Of a stretch of 64,000 nt of DNA, positions 1 to 11,085 are shown piece after piece. Numbering within the stretch: position 1 is the stretch's first letter; every line of letters starts with the position of its first letter. The position numbers and the translations under genes were made by a program. Under the pieces are notes generated by a model, which saw only the letters and a program-made list of their open reading frames with translations, was not told the DNA's origin and ran no database searches. The stretch covers positions 23,395,934 through 23,459,933 of the forward strand of contig OX621252.1 in NCBI GenBank assembly GCA_951640165.1. Direction: 5' to 3'. The DNA is from Pseudoips prasinana (Eukaryota > Arthropoda > Insecta > Lepidoptera > Nolidae).

Positions 1-544
1 ATTATCTTTATTCAGTGTCACTGCTCACAGACAAATTAACAAGCTACCAAGTAATAGTGTCCTACAATCATTCGAAGTTTAACCATAAATTGATGCTCTC
101 TTACTAATTAATCTATTTTACCGTTGTACCATAAAATCGAACAATCTGACACGACCTAACTAACAACCTTCCTTAATAAGTAACACCGTTCCAATTACCA
201 TGTTTCATACCCACGTTCGCAAAGACGGAATGGACATAACGTTATAATAATTATTGCTCAGCTATACAAGCTTTTTGTATCTGAATTATTGATATCGAAC
301 AGGCTAATGCGAAATGTCATGGACTCCACGAGCGGCTCTTAAGACGATATTGTATTCGGCCTGGCTGATTTCATTGCTCCTCAGTTAAGCCAGACCTGAC
401 GCACTCTGGATTTTCGATGTAAGACTGCGAGTACATCGGCGCATCCGCGAGACTCGTTGTATATCAAGTGTCTTGACATTTACTGTAACTCAGTTGTTAG
501 TGAACCTTCTTTCTGATTCAGGGGTTTTTGCGGTTGCATTTTTT
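1..544. other. Unassigned AT-rich sequence
   Basis: No open frame of useful length, RNA gene or repeat that I recognise. Confidence 0.4.
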
Positions 545-640
545 TTAAAGTTAACGCCCGCACTATGGAATCTAATCCCTGTGTCGCGGAGTACTTTACA
601 AACATATAATAGACGGACACAAATTACATCTACGTTAGTC
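545..640 (-). mobile_element. tRNA-derived SINE (family B), 3' part
   Basis: The stretch reads 'CCCGCACTATGG', then 'CCCTGTGTCGCGGAGTAC', then 'ATAATAGACGGACACAAATT'. It matches the body of fuller copies at 10,880-11,085 and 13,675-13,866. The tRNA-like head is missing, so this is a truncated copy in reverse orientation. Confidence 0.7.
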
Positions 641-860
641 GTTAGTTCATCCAGGTTAGATCCTCGGACAAGTCAAATATTTTTGTGTATGTACATTGTA
701 CATGTCTATTTGTCTTGCCCTGTGTATTTTCTGTGTATGTATATATTTACAAAAAGTATTTAAGTATTTCTATCAGTTTTCTAGTATCCATAATACAAGC
801 TTTGCTTTTAAAAGTTTAGGCTAGACGGCGTTGTGTGATATGTCCCGGATATTTATTTCT
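640..860 (+). mobile_element. Degenerate tRNA-derived SINE (family A)
   Basis: A worn forward copy keeps the family order: a box-B-like 'AGGTTAGATCCTC', 'TTTGTGTATG', 'CATGTCTATTTGTC', 'TATATATTTACAAAAAG', 'CCATAATACAAGC', then 'GATATGTCCCGGATAT'. The same order appears in clearer copies at 12,615 and 35,281. Divergence is high. Confidence 0.6.
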
Positions 861-2159
861 ATAAAATTAAGCTCATGTGAAAATTCAAATTGTAATCTGT
901 GGCACGTGAGATCTATGTTTCACCAGCTTAAGGTCCAGTTTTCCGGCGGGGCCGACCACATGACACACATGAAGACAACACACCAAACAAGCAATTCTCG
1001 TACACCATCTCGTTAATTGTTTTCCACCTTGAAAACCACGAGACTGATTAAATAAACTAACACAAATTTATATGTATTTCACATAAAAAAAATCGATTGT
1101 ATTTTGCAAGCAAGCTTCTAGCTGCAGTTAGTGCATACGTTCTCGCATACGGTAATAAAACTACCGGTAGTATACCTATCTCGCGTTTTCACGCTCGTAA
1201 AGTCTAGGTGGAAAGGGACAGCACACTTTTATAGCCCCCGACGCTTTTCGCAACAAAAACTTTTATTACTGGCCACTCGTAAATTACGCAGTCTTAACGT
1301 CGGAGATGGGAGTTTAAAAAAATATCGATTTAAACTTTAAACTCTGCTTGAGTAAATAAATGTATATATAGAGACAAAAATGTTACATTTGATTTTTTTT
1401 GGAACGAAGGTACTTAACGCTGCTTAGAAGTTTAGAAATCGTCACGTAAGGAACAATTATTAAGCCCGCTCCATGCAACTTTCTTTCTATGTATGTATCT
1501 GCTTCTACTATCGAGATTCGAGCATTCAACTATTGTGCGCGGGCGCTTATATAAATCAGTACTAGACACGTGGAAATTTCGTTAAAACGTTTATTAGCTT
1601 TGTTTTAAATCCTGCGCGTGTCATATTCTCGTACACGTCACAGTAGTGTTGGGTAAGAATAAATATCGATATTCTAGTTGTACAATACAGCGACTGTATG
1701 TATGTTTTTCCGAAGATAACTTTCATTCCCTAATCTTATTTTGGTTACATTTGGTACGTACGAAAATGACATCCATACATGTCTATCTTGGTATAATGTC
1801 TAAGAGAAATGCTTTGAATCAAGAAACAAAGGTGATTTAACTTTTCGGCACTTATTTTCTTTTTATTAAAACCGTACTAATAATAGATTATATATAGTCA
1901 TTTGTTATTTCTCATGACTAATCTCTAATACAAGACTTAGGGACAGTAGCCTACTGAGAAGTTTCATTCATATTTTTGTAGTATTTTGGTTAAATAGTTT
2001 GAACTATCGGGATTTAACACGTCGAAAGAAGATTTTATTTTATATCTATAGTTAGGTAGTTGTGGAAGAAAGTATAACTGTTTTTTGCTGCTCAATTATT
2101 TTAATTTTAAAATAAGATACATACTTGTTTTTAACATTCAATGTGCTTCCCTCTGTGAT
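861..2159. other. Unassigned AT-rich sequence upstream of the LINE
   Basis: Only short, non-conserved open frames occur here. The 5' end of the LINE that follows may extend into this stretch, but I see no target duplication or start motif that fixes it. Confidence 0.4.
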
Positions 2160-2243
2160 AAAGTACATTGCCTACTAGCCCAGTGTTATTATTTCACTAT
2201 TCACAACTTGTTTTTGTCACAACACTAACTTAAAGAGAATACA

Positions 2244-2969
2244 ATGGAATCCATGCAACAGACACTGTCCAGCCTGAAGGAACACCTTCTGAAGCGCATG
2301 ACTGACTTTGAGGAGCTCCAGAAGTCAACCAGCACACCCGTAACTCCAGCAACAATGGTAGAAGACTTCAACATTTTTAAGAAGTTTGTGCTCAACTCTC
2401 TGAACTGTTTTCAGCAACAGCTGGATGCCTTAGCTTGTTGTGTTGACCAGACCGAAATGCATGGACGAAGAAAAATGCTGCTGTTTCATGGAGTGCCTGA
2501 GAAGAAAAAGGAAAAGTCTGAAATGGTCATTGTTGCCGCTGTCATCAAGCACTTAAAGGTGACTGATTTCTCTGAAGCAGTCATTGACCGGTGTCAACGA
2601 TTGGGCCGTGCCCCATCCACCAATAAGCCAAGGCCGATACTGGTAGAATTTGATAGCTATCGAGTGCGTAATAATATCTGGTTTTCCAAAACCAAGTTTA
2701 AAGGCTCGGGCATCACTATATCAGAGTTCTTGACTCGGCCCCGTCACGAGACCTTCATGGCAGCACGTCAGCGGCATGGTATTTCCAACTCCTGGACGTT
2801 CGATGGTGTTATTTATGTTCTATCTGGAGGCGTTCGGTACAGAGCTGTCACGATCGAGGACCTCAACAAAGTTGCAACAGCGGAAGATGTGCAGGAGGCT
2901 ATCCCCAAGAGCTCGACGTCGACTCAGCCGTCTATAGCCACTGGTAAGAGCCGAAGGGTCAAAAAGTAA
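2244..2969 (+). CDS. LINE ORF1 protein (RNA-binding, L1-ORF1p/RRM-like)
   Basis: This 241-residue protein is the likely RNA-binding chaperone of the retrotransposon, which coats element RNA in a ribonucleoprotein particle. The first roughly 65 residues are charged and heptad-like, consistent with a coiled coil for multimerisation. From about residue 75 the pattern runs 'RRKMLLFHGVPE', 'DRCQRLGR', 'RPILVEFDSY', 'GITISEFLT' and 'ARQRHGI', which is the RRM-plus-C-terminal-domain layout of L1-type ORF1 proteins also found in Daphne/CR1-group LINEs. The C-terminus is basic (KSRRVKK). The ATG at 2244 is the first in frame and lies close downstream of the presumed 5' UTR. No zinc knuckle (CCHC) is visible. 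The frame is intact with no stop. Confidence 0.85.
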   Translation: MESMQQTLSSLKEHLLKRMTDFEELQKSTSTPVTPATMVEDFNIFKKFVLNSLNCFQQQLDALACCVDQTEMHGRRKMLLFHGVPEKKKEKSEMVIVAAVIKHLKVTDFSEAVIDRCQRLGRAPSTNKPRPILVEFDSYRVRNNIWFSKTKFKGSGITISEFLTRPRHETFMAARQRHGISNSWTFDGVIYVLSGGVRYRAVTIEDLNKVATAEDVQEAIPKSSTSTQPSIATGKSRRVKK

Positions 2970-3491
2970 GCTGTGTCGTCATGGTGTTTATATCAGCAAG
3001 TGTTCTAAGTCTTGTACCACTGTGTAGTCATTTTATCGCCGTTCCATTTTAGTTTTTTACGGTATAAGATACGGTACCATACAATTTACACTATTTTTGT
3101 AATTATAAAATGTATTCTTTACTTTACTTGTTCTATGTTTAATGTTTGTTTACAAATTGTCTTAGAACAATGTGAGAATGTGATCTTTTTCATACGACAC
3201 ACTTGACACTTACAACAAACCGCGTTCCATATCGTATCTTTACCACATTAGTAGCATACTTATTTTTTTTATTCCTCAAAGTTTTAGTCTTTTTGCTTTT
3301 CCAAATGGGATGATTAAAAACAAAACGTTAATATTATTTTTAATTAGAACACTGTACTGGTAGGCAAGAAGTAGTTTTTGCTTGTAAATAATAATATATT
3401 AGTAAATATTAGATTAGGGTTAAATACATATTTATTTATTTCAGTATTTTATTGATAGTATTTGCATCTTATGTGCGATACTGAAACTTAG
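2970..3491 (+). other. AT-rich inter-ORF spacer of the LINE
   Basis: About 520 bp separate the ORF1 stop from the region open in the ORF2 frame. It is very AT-rich and has no coding similarity that I recognise. This is long for an inter-ORF gap; either the family really has it or a small insertion lies here. Confidence 0.5.
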
Positions 3492-6422
3492 CATAGTGAT
3501 CCAGATACTTACTACTCAGCATGTAGTGATGGAGACAGCTCCATCATTATTCCTTCACTTGCTGACTCTCTCGAATCCCAGTTCGCTGATGTCTCACGTA
3601 ATTTTAATGTGATTCATATAAACGCCCAAAGCATTCCGGCTCATTTCCCCGATATGCTGGCAAACTTTGAATGTAAAAATATTCATGCAATCCTTGTATC
3701 AGAGTCATGGCTTAAGCCTTGTCTTCCTTCTGCCTCTTACTCACTTCCTGGCTTCCAGCTCATCAGAAATGATCGTGTTGGGGCGGGGGGTGGGGGGGTT
3801 GCCATTTATCTTCGGAGTCATATTAACTTCTCTTTAATCAACTTGTCTTCACAGCCGCCGCCACAGAATGCTGGTGAGCATATATTAATAGAAGTTGAAC
3901 TGCATCATACTAAAATATTACTTGGCGTGTACTACTGCCCCTCTCTTCGTTTTAATTTCTTTTCTTCCTTTGAACTTTTACTCGAAACTTTTTCTCCATC
4001 TTATAGTCATACGATTATTATGGGAGATTTTAACACATGTCTGTTAAAAAAGGACTCTCGTGCCTAATCGTTTGTTTCCGCTGCAGAATCTAGTAACCTT
4101 TTTATTCTTCCTCTAAACTCCACTCATCATTTTCCTAACTCTGTTCCTTCCCTTCTTGATGTCATCCTTGTCTCTTCAAAAGACCATGTCTCTAAGCATG
4201 GTCAGTGTTCTGCTAATGCCTTTTCTTACCACGATCTTCTCTTCCTTTCATACAAAATTCGCCCTCCTAAACTAAAACCTAAGATTATTTTACAACGCAG
4301 TTTTGGTGGCATGGACTTGGATCGTCTTCGAGCCGATGCAGTTCACATAGATTGGTCTCCCCTATTCGCTACGGAATCCATTGATGAGCAGGTTAGCATT
4401 TTCAATTCAAAAATAATAGATCTATATGATGTACACGCTCCTGTTCGTGCAATTAAAGTTAAACATTTACCCGCGCCGTGGCTTAACAGCGAGCTAAAGA
4501 ACCTTCTCATTAAAAAAGCTTTAGCTAAATCTCGTTTCACAAGCCGACCTAGTGAATACAATCGCGAGAAATATATTGCTTTAAGAAATCATTCCAATAA
4601 GGTGTGTAGGAGTGCACAACGCCGACATATCCACAACTCCGTCGAAAATGGAGATCCTAGCAAAGTTTGGAAATTTCTAAGATCATTGGGAGTTGGAAAA
4701 GCGCGTAATGACGCTACTCTGAATAAACTAGATACTGACTCTTTAAATAAACATTTCTCTTCCTCGCCCAATTTCGATAGGGCAACTAAAGCTAGTACTT
4801 TAAATTATCTTTCATCTATTCCACCTCCCAACTATTGTCCTTTTTCTTTTTGTCAATTTACTGATTGTGACGTGAAGAAGAGTATTGTATCCATTACGTC
4901 TAATGCCGTTGGAGATGACGGCATCACCCGTAATATGGTCCTGCCTATCCTTGATGAAATCCTACCTGCCATATGTCACATCCTCAATTCCTCCATAACA
5001 CGCGGTACTTTTCCATCTGTTTGGAAAGATGCCAAAATTATTCCTCTCCCCAAGAAGTCCAATCCCGCTTCCTTTGGTGATTATCGCCCAATTTCAATTT
5101 TGCCTTTCCTCTCCAAAGTCCTTGAACGCCTTGTTCATAACCAGATCAGTACTTTCCTTACCAAAAACGATCTCCTCAATCCTTTCCAATCTGGTTTTCG
5201 TCCTGGGCATAGTACAACCACCGCCCTGGTCCATATTACGGAGGACATTAGATCTGGCATGGAACGTGGAGATCTTACAGTGCTAGCACTACTGGATTTC
5301 AGTAACGCATTTAATGCCGTGGATTTTGACGTATTGCTTGGAATCTTACGCTCTCTTAACGTATCTCCAACAGTAATTGAGTGGTTTCACAGTTACCTGT
5401 CTGGCCGCCGGCAGTATATTTGTATTGATGAGACTCGTTCTTCTTGGTGCAATACTACAGCAGGTGTGCCTCAGGGCGGCGTTTTATCTCCTCTACTTTT
5501 CGCAATTTTCATAAATTCAATCTCTAATCAACTTCTGTCCTCCTACCACCTTTATGCGGATGACCTTCAAATTTATTGCCAAGCTTCCAACGATAAATTA
5601 TCAGAAGCAGTAGATGTAATGAATGCAGATCTGGCTAAAATAAGCAACTGGAGCCGTGCACACGGACTACAAGTCAATCCACTCAAGACACAGGTCATGG
5701 TAGTTGGTAGTTCTAGGATGATATCTAGGGTTTCATGGTCACAACTACCACAGCTTAATTTTGATGGCAATATAATTCCCTTAAGCGATAACGTCAAGAA
5801 TCTTGGTCTTTTTTTTGACCGCTGCCTATCCTGGGATATCCAAATGAAGAACGTTAGTCGTAGATTGTACGCTTCGTTTGGATCTCTACGTAGGTTAATA
5901 AATTTTTTACCTATTACCACCAAAACTGCCCTCGCACAATCGCTTCTTCTTCCAATACTAGATTATGCAGATGTCAGCTATCTTGATCTCACTGAGGCCC
6001 AGCTTGATAAACTTGAGCGTCTCCAGAACGTCTGTATAAGATTCATATTTGGGCTCCGTAAATATGATCATGTTTCCGAATTTCGTACTAAGCTCAAGTG
6101 GCTCCCTATACGCTTTCGCCGGAATGTTCATACTCTTACACTTCTCTACAACATTATTTTTAGTCCAACCGCTCCCTATTATCTCAAAAATCGCTTTTCA
6201 TTCCTACATGAGTCACATTCAAAGTTGCTGAGATCGTCAGAAAATCTGAAGTTAAAAATGCCAGCGCATTCTACAAATTTTCTTGACAAATCTTTTTCCA
6301 TACAAAGTGTTCGATTGTGGAATGCACTGCCTTTATTAGTCAGACGTGCACAAAGTTTGCAAGAATTCCAAAGACTTGTCAAGAATCACTATCTGTCACT
6401 ACAAGACTCACAACACAATTAG
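3492..6422 (+). pseudogene. LINE ORF2: APE endonuclease plus reverse transcriptase, one in-frame stop
   Basis: ORF2 carries the endonuclease that nicks target DNA and the reverse transcriptase that copies the element RNA there. The frame opens after a TAG at 3489. Endonuclease motifs in order are 'HINAQSI', 'VSESWL', 'GGGVAIYL', 'YYCPS' and 'MGDFNT'. A TAA at 4065-4067 interrupts the domain; the same frame then continues without shift to 6422, and the next motif reads 'FSYHDLLFL', where families normally have S-D-H, so a second damaging change is likely. Within the 703-codon open part after 4311, RT motifs are intact: 'RPISILPFLSKV' (about residue 259), 'LLDFSNAFNAVD' (about 326), 'GVPQGGVLSPLLF' (about 386) and 'YADD' (about 415). 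The C-terminus 'RLWNALPLLVRRA' recurs in truncated relatives near 63.1 kb. The true start codon is not visible; the first stretch has no ATG. Confidence 0.9.
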
Positions 6423-6673
6423 GAACATAATATATTATATGTATTTATTATTTGTAAAATGTTTATATTTTCATTTTATTTATTTCTTTATTGATTGTAC
6501 CCATAGGTACTATTTGTAATGTACCTGTACACCGACAACTGCCCCTCTCAATATACTCCATTCTCCGATCTTTACTTTGGTTGTCTGGAAGAGATCACAT
6601 TTTGTGATAAGACCGCCCATTGTATACTTTTAAGGTTTTAATTGTTTTCTATTTTGTTATTTCTTTGGTGTAC

Positions 6674-6706
6674 AATAAAGAGTTTATCTATCTATCTATC
6701 TATCTA
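6674..6706 (+). terminator. LINE polyadenylation-like signal and (TCTA)5 tail
   Basis: AATAAA at 6674-6679 is followed by five TCTA units. Tandem 3' repeats are the template-slippage signature of CR1/Daphne-group LINEs. Relatives at 11,909 and 63,440 end in the same repeat. Confidence 0.8.
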
Positions 6707-7119
6707 TATTATATATATTTTTATTTACATACAGTGAGATTCCAAATGATCGTAATTTAATTACATATACATTCCTTGTCTTGTGATAATAATTGGTCCG
6801 ACCGGTTCCGAACTTGGCGACCACAGTCACATATCAGTACGGCGTTGGTGCTCCCGAACATCTTCGACAACGCCGAAAAAAAGTTTTCTTTCTTAATTGT
6901 CGTGCGCACAGTGCACGTTAATCATCGCGTTTTGTATTAAGCTTAGCTTTTCGCTGCTCGCGTATTTGCATCATGACAAGCCTACGCCATTCCAGTGGGT
7001 GTGCTTGCTGGTAATCCTTGCCAAATTGAAACGAGGTAGTAGCGTGGCGACTACCTTAACGATAGCCATATGTGCAGTCAATAAATTACAATAAACACTA
7101 ACACTATAGGACAGCCTTA

Positions 7120-7485
7120 TGGGGCTATTATAATAATAATGTCGTCCTTGCCGAATTTCGGCCACGGCGGCCAGTCTCAACATGGATTAGCCATCTGCGC
7201 GGGACATATTATAGAACTCAAGCGTGTGCGCAAATACAGGAGCACTTTCTATTCCATCAATCTCATGATCGGATGGGACGCCTAGGCGACACGACCGGTA
7301 AGAGGTCAGGTACAGGACCGATGGCTTTTCGTATAATACCACCAACTCCCAGACTTCGGGCTGATGCTGCGAAATTTTTCTTTTTACAGAAAAGTCCCAA
7401 AATCACTTTTTGGCCCGACCCGGGATTTGAACCCAGGACCTCGTTCTCTGCGGGTGAACACGTTACCGCTAGACCAACGAGGCAG
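7120..7485 (-). mobile_element. tRNA-derived SINE (family C), near full length
   Basis: Read on the minus strand, the head has a box A 'TGGTCTAGCGGTAACG' and a box B 'GGGTTCAAATCCCGG'. The body contains 'AGTGATTTTGGGAC', 'CATGAGATTGATGGAATAG' and 'TTGAGACTGGCCGCCGTGG', and the tail is (TTATTA)n-like. Copies at 30,614 (plus), 54,555 (plus) and 58,695 (minus) share head, body and tail. The box A/B promoter would be read by RNA polymerase III. Confidence 0.85.
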
Positions 7486-8535
7486 TCATGGGACTATATT
7501 CGTTATATAAAATCGTAACTATCCTAATTAATATTATAAATGCGAATATGACGCACGACGACTTAACTAATCAACCGACCATTACGAAATTTAGCACATA
7601 CATTGTAAAGAGTACAGAAAAGGACATAGAGTACCGTTCCTGAGGGACAAGTGGCGGACGGGATGCTCGTTAGTCCATAAATAGAAAAGAAAGCTATTAA
7701 AAAGTAATTGTAATTTATGCTATTTAGAATTCGCAGAGGTAGTGATCGTTACAATTATTATTTATCCAATGACCTACCACAAGCAAACCCATTTAAAAAT
7801 GGAACGCAGGAACGAGACGGTCATAAAACCACTTTGTAGAGATGCGCCGCATTAACCCTTAATTTTATCGATAAAAAACCACGTCTCTTTTCTGTTTCGT
7901 CGTTAACAGTAATTTGTATGTATGTTTGTAATTATTGCTTCTCAATTTCCATGGTAAATAAGGCTATGACTATTGAAAAGTTACAAAGATCATATGAGAT
8001 TATAGCTTAACGACGAGTATTACCATAAAACGAACTAATTGCTGTAAAATAAACACAAACTAAGGTTTTAAGTTATAAAAGCTGTATCCTGAGGAAAGGG
8101 TACTTGCAATGTCGCTGCCTAACTATATACAATGAAGTGTTTACATAGGTATGTTTGTTTGTTTATTAATTAAATTTTAAACATTTTATTTCTAAGATTG
8201 TGGGCATAATTATTTAGGTCGCATTATAAATACATGACGAGTATTTGCCGTTCAGAGTTTACGCAGGAGTTAACGTTTTCATCAAAAATAATTGTTTGCT
8301 GTGGTGGTATACACATTTTATTTTCCGGTCTTTTACTTCCTATGAGAAGAAACCGGTTTTTATTTCGTCTGATGAATATAATCTTTTCATATAATTTTAA
8401 ATATAAACAAGGAAATGTTAAAGTATTATATAGCATGAAGAAATGGCTTACACGTGTCGGTTTTTTTGGCTGTTGATTGAGGTGCTCTTTCTCTGTCTGT
8501 TTCCTCAGGGGTTTACCGCCTAATTCAACGGCTAT
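7486..8535. other. Unassigned AT-rich sequence
   Basis: No supported gene or repeat. Short open frames near 8224-8476 overlap on both strands and resemble nothing I know. Confidence 0.4.
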
Positions 8536-8684
8536 CGTGATCGGTGTTCAAATAGATGAAGGTTAAAAATTAGTAAATAATTCTTTCAATCGGCTTCAAC
8601 CATGACGTCACATGTGCTCATGGAAGCCGATTGAACGAATGATTTAGTATTTCTTAACCTTCATCTATTTGAATGTCGATCACG
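8536..8684. mobile_element. Foldback MITE (149 bp)
   Basis: The outer arms pair 'CGTGATCG..TTCAAATAG' with 'CTATTTGAA..CGATCACG'. Pairing continues inwards through 'ATGAAGGTTAA' and 'CAATCGGCTTC' to a CRE-like 'ATGACGTCAC' near the centre. A decayed relative lies at 49,405-49,530. No coding capacity, so it is non-autonomous. Confidence 0.75.
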
Positions 8685-9014
8685 ATCACGTTGATTGGCG
8701 AATGAGGTGGTAATCCCCTGATTATGTATAAATTCATTGATTATTTATAATTAATTTAAAAAATCACCAGGGCTGTTGGTAATTAGTTCCCTTCTTTCAG
8801 AAAACCTATATCAAGATACAAATTAAAACTTTTGTTCGTAAAATAATAATTGATCGTAACGTGTTCTGAAAAGTTATCTTCGACATTCCCTTTGAAGTGT
8901 GTCTTATAGTGTACTCATGCCAGTTAAACAGGTTTTGTTTACTGATTAGCATGTTCCACACCATATTAACGAGTTAGTGTTTAAATGTCTTAATTTATGA
9001 TTAGCATTCCGTTC

Positions 9015-9075
9015 TAACCGAGAAAAAAAGAACCCTTATGATGACTGTCCGTCTATCTGTCACATCGGTATGCCC
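9015..9075 (+). repeat. Fragment of dispersed 'GGTTCC' repeat
   Basis: A phrase of the type 'AACCCTTATGATGACTGTCC' followed by CTGT/CATC-rich sequence resembles the repeat fragments at 19,425, 26,725 and 49,530. Very short. Confidence 0.3.
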
Positions 9076-9131
9076 CTTCATCAATAAAATCAGTGTAAAT
9101 GTTCGGCGAGTCCATCCCTTGAGTGAGGAAC

Positions 9132-9200
9132 GCCGAATATTTGGGTGTGAGCTTTGATCGAAAAGTAAACTTTAGAGAGCACCTGCGCATGGAGCGTTAG
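9132..9200 (+). pseudogene. LINE reverse transcriptase remnant (Jockey/R1-like)
   Basis: Translation gives 'AEYLGVSFDRKVNFREHLRM' before a stop at 9198. 'YLGVxxDxxLxFxxH' is the conserved strand just after the RT catalytic core in Jockey/R1-type LINEs. Sequence up to about 9260 may be further decayed RT ('FKAGKRAF' in a nearby frame). The foldback at 9260 lies immediately after it. Confidence 0.55.
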
Positions 9201-9259
9201 TCGCGAATTTATTTTCAGTCATTTTAAAGCCGGCAAGCGAGCATTCGTATTTAAGTTAC

Positions 9260-9382
9260 TTAGAGCCGATTTCACCGTAAAATTAAACGCGATCAATGGA
9301 CGCTAAACTCAGTTACAGGAAGCGGAACCGAGTTTAGCGTCAATTGATCGCGTTTAATTTTAACGGTGAATTCGGCTCTTAG
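9260..9382. mobile_element. Foldback MITE with about 50-bp arms
   Basis: The left arm reads 'TAGAGCCGATTTCACCG', 'AAATTAAACGCGATCAAT' and 'GACGCTAAACTC'. The right arm is its near-perfect reverse complement, ending 'AATTCGGCTCTTA'. The loop is about 18 nt. It sits in LINE-derived sequence. Confidence 0.75.
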
Positions 9383-10330
9383 TCACTTCTTATGGAAGGC
9401 TGCACGGTGAACAAGTTCGTTTCGCACTCGGTAGCTTTCATTAAAGTCTTGTCGGCTTTTAACTTAAATAGATATTTCGAAACAATTATTGTTCTGTCAT
9501 GTGAAAAAATGCAATGGGAGCTTACATGTCAACATAATAATATTGACAAACTACCAAAAAAGTTAAACGTAGGACATCTCTATTCGTTTGACGCGTCGTC
9601 TGCCGCTCGTAAAACTTTTTGCGCGTAAATGTCACCGTTGACATTGGCTAGCAGATGCAGCTCTTGGAGCGCTTCACAGCGCTTCGCACCGCTCCTTTGT
9701 GCCACCACCGTCTAGTAACAATATTGATTTACTGCTTACAGGGATATTGTTCCTAAAATTTAAATATTATTATGTCGCTGCCGTTTCTTGTTTACGGTCA
9801 ATGACCTGAATTCCAGGTATTTAAAAACGGAGCATGTATGCCAGTGTTGCCATATTGTATTATTAAAGCTGAGATTGGGCATGACATTTTTAATATGACA
9901 ACATAAAACAAAGATCCCTTATCCTTTACTAACCTTTTTTTTAAAGTTTAACATCCGCAATTGTTGGAACCTACTTTACTTTATGTATGAGTTTACTTAA
10001 AAAAAAGCACGTAAAAGGAGACAGTAGCTAATTGTTGTACTTGACTGCATCCCTCGTTCGGCAAATAATGAACAATGGGCCTAATATTTGCTAAAGTTGT
10101 TAGTAAGTGGAAACAAAGTCTGCGCAGTAGCATCAGCTTACAAATTACCGGTTACAAAAAGCCGGTTTAATAAAGGTTACGTTTTATTGGAAATTTCTTT
10201 ACGGAAAATTACCTAATACATACGCTTACGAGTCATCTTATCTAGTACCATCTTTATTTACAAAGATCATAGTCGTATTCCTGTTGCAGTGGAGTACGAA
10301 CCACAGCTTTACGACATCTATAGTAGTTAG
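9383..10330. other. Unassigned sequence
   Basis: No recognisable gene. One short frame at 9392-9628 is not conserved to my knowledge. Confidence 0.4.
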
Positions 10331-10469
10331 TACAGACGCCAGCACATCAAGCTACCCCAATCTGTCAAATTTCGCCAATTGAAAGTGAACCTTATGCTTA
10401 TGTGATAAAGTTGAAAATCTATAAAAGACATTTGACAGATTGGGGTAGCTGGATGTGCTGGCGTCTGTA
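10331..10469. mobile_element. MITE, CAGACG family, copy 1
   Basis: The terminal inverted repeats begin 'CAGACGCCAGCACATC' and extend about 35 bp ('AGCTACCCCAATCTGTCAAAT'-type arms). A TA dinucleotide flanks each end (10331-2 and 10468-9), as expected for a Tc1/mariner-mobilised element. Four other copies are in the window (31,955; 34,950; 40,974; 57,780). No ORF. Confidence 0.85.
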
Positions 10470-10879
10470 CATATGAATGGATTTCATATCGTTTGCAAAA
10501 GGACCACCTTGGTAGAAGTACGAAGCAGTGTTGGCAACATTGCGAAACTGTGGCGCAGGGTTTTACATACCTTAAACTAAAGTAGTTAATGCGGATATTG
10601 ATAACCTAATGGCTAAGAGGTTCCTGCACTCAATGCATAATTCTGTACAGATACAGCGTTTGTGAGATTTGATCACTAACCTAAGATGAATCAATGATGC
10701 CCAAAACTGAAGACATTTAAATTAAATTGACTGCGCGTGTGGCAATGACTTGGAGGTAGTTAAGTACTACGTCGGTGGCTTCTCACATTGGCTCTTCACA
10801 TTTTAACTGCCTAATTGGATTTCACTGATTAAAATTCAAATTCTCAACTTTTTATATATGTAAATAAAACCATTGGTTT
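10470..10879. other. Unassigned sequence
   Basis: I see no gene or clear repeat here. Confidence 0.4.
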
Positions 10880-11085
10880 AATTTTTTTTTTAAAACTACG
10901 CTCGCACTATAATCCCTGTGTCGCGGGGTTCTTACAAACATATAACAGAGGGACACAAATTATACCCAGACTCAGAACGACTATTTATGGGTCACACAAA
11001 TAGTTCTCTGGCGCGGGATTCAAACCCGCGACACCAAGAGGCGAGGCGACTGTCAGCCGCTGCGGCACACGTGCAGTCATTTGAG
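10880..11085 (-). mobile_element. tRNA-derived SINE (family B)
   Basis: The minus-strand head 'GACTGCACGTGTGCCGCAGC' and box B 'GCGGGTTTGAATCCCGC' precede the body 'ATTTGTGTGACCC', 'TCTGAGTCTGGGTATAAT' and 'CGACACAGGGATTATAGTGC'. It matches copies at 13,675, 15,310 and 56,935. Confidence 0.8.

Larger units (their letters stand above)
2160..6709 (+). mobile_element. Near full-length two-ORF non-LTR retrotransposon (CR1/Jockey group, Daphne-like)
   Basis: The element has an ORF1 (2244-2969), an AT-rich gap of about 0.5 kb, an ORF2 with endonuclease and reverse transcriptase (3492-6422), a 3' UTR of about 260 bp with AATAAA at 6674, and a (TCTA)n tail at 6687-6706. Two ORFs, an APE-type endonuclease, and a short tandem-repeat tail instead of poly(A) fit the CR1/Daphne side of the Jockey superfamily. 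The clade name is an inference from motifs. The 5' boundary is not resolved. Single nonsense damage and otherwise clean frames suggest a fairly young insertion. Several 5'-truncated relatives in the window share the 3' UTR segment around 6580-6680. Confidence 0.88.

Noticed and set aside
1540..1560. TATATAA box with a nearby TCAGT initiator-like motif
   Set aside because: The two motifs are adjacent instead of about 25-30 bp apart and no gene starts downstream.
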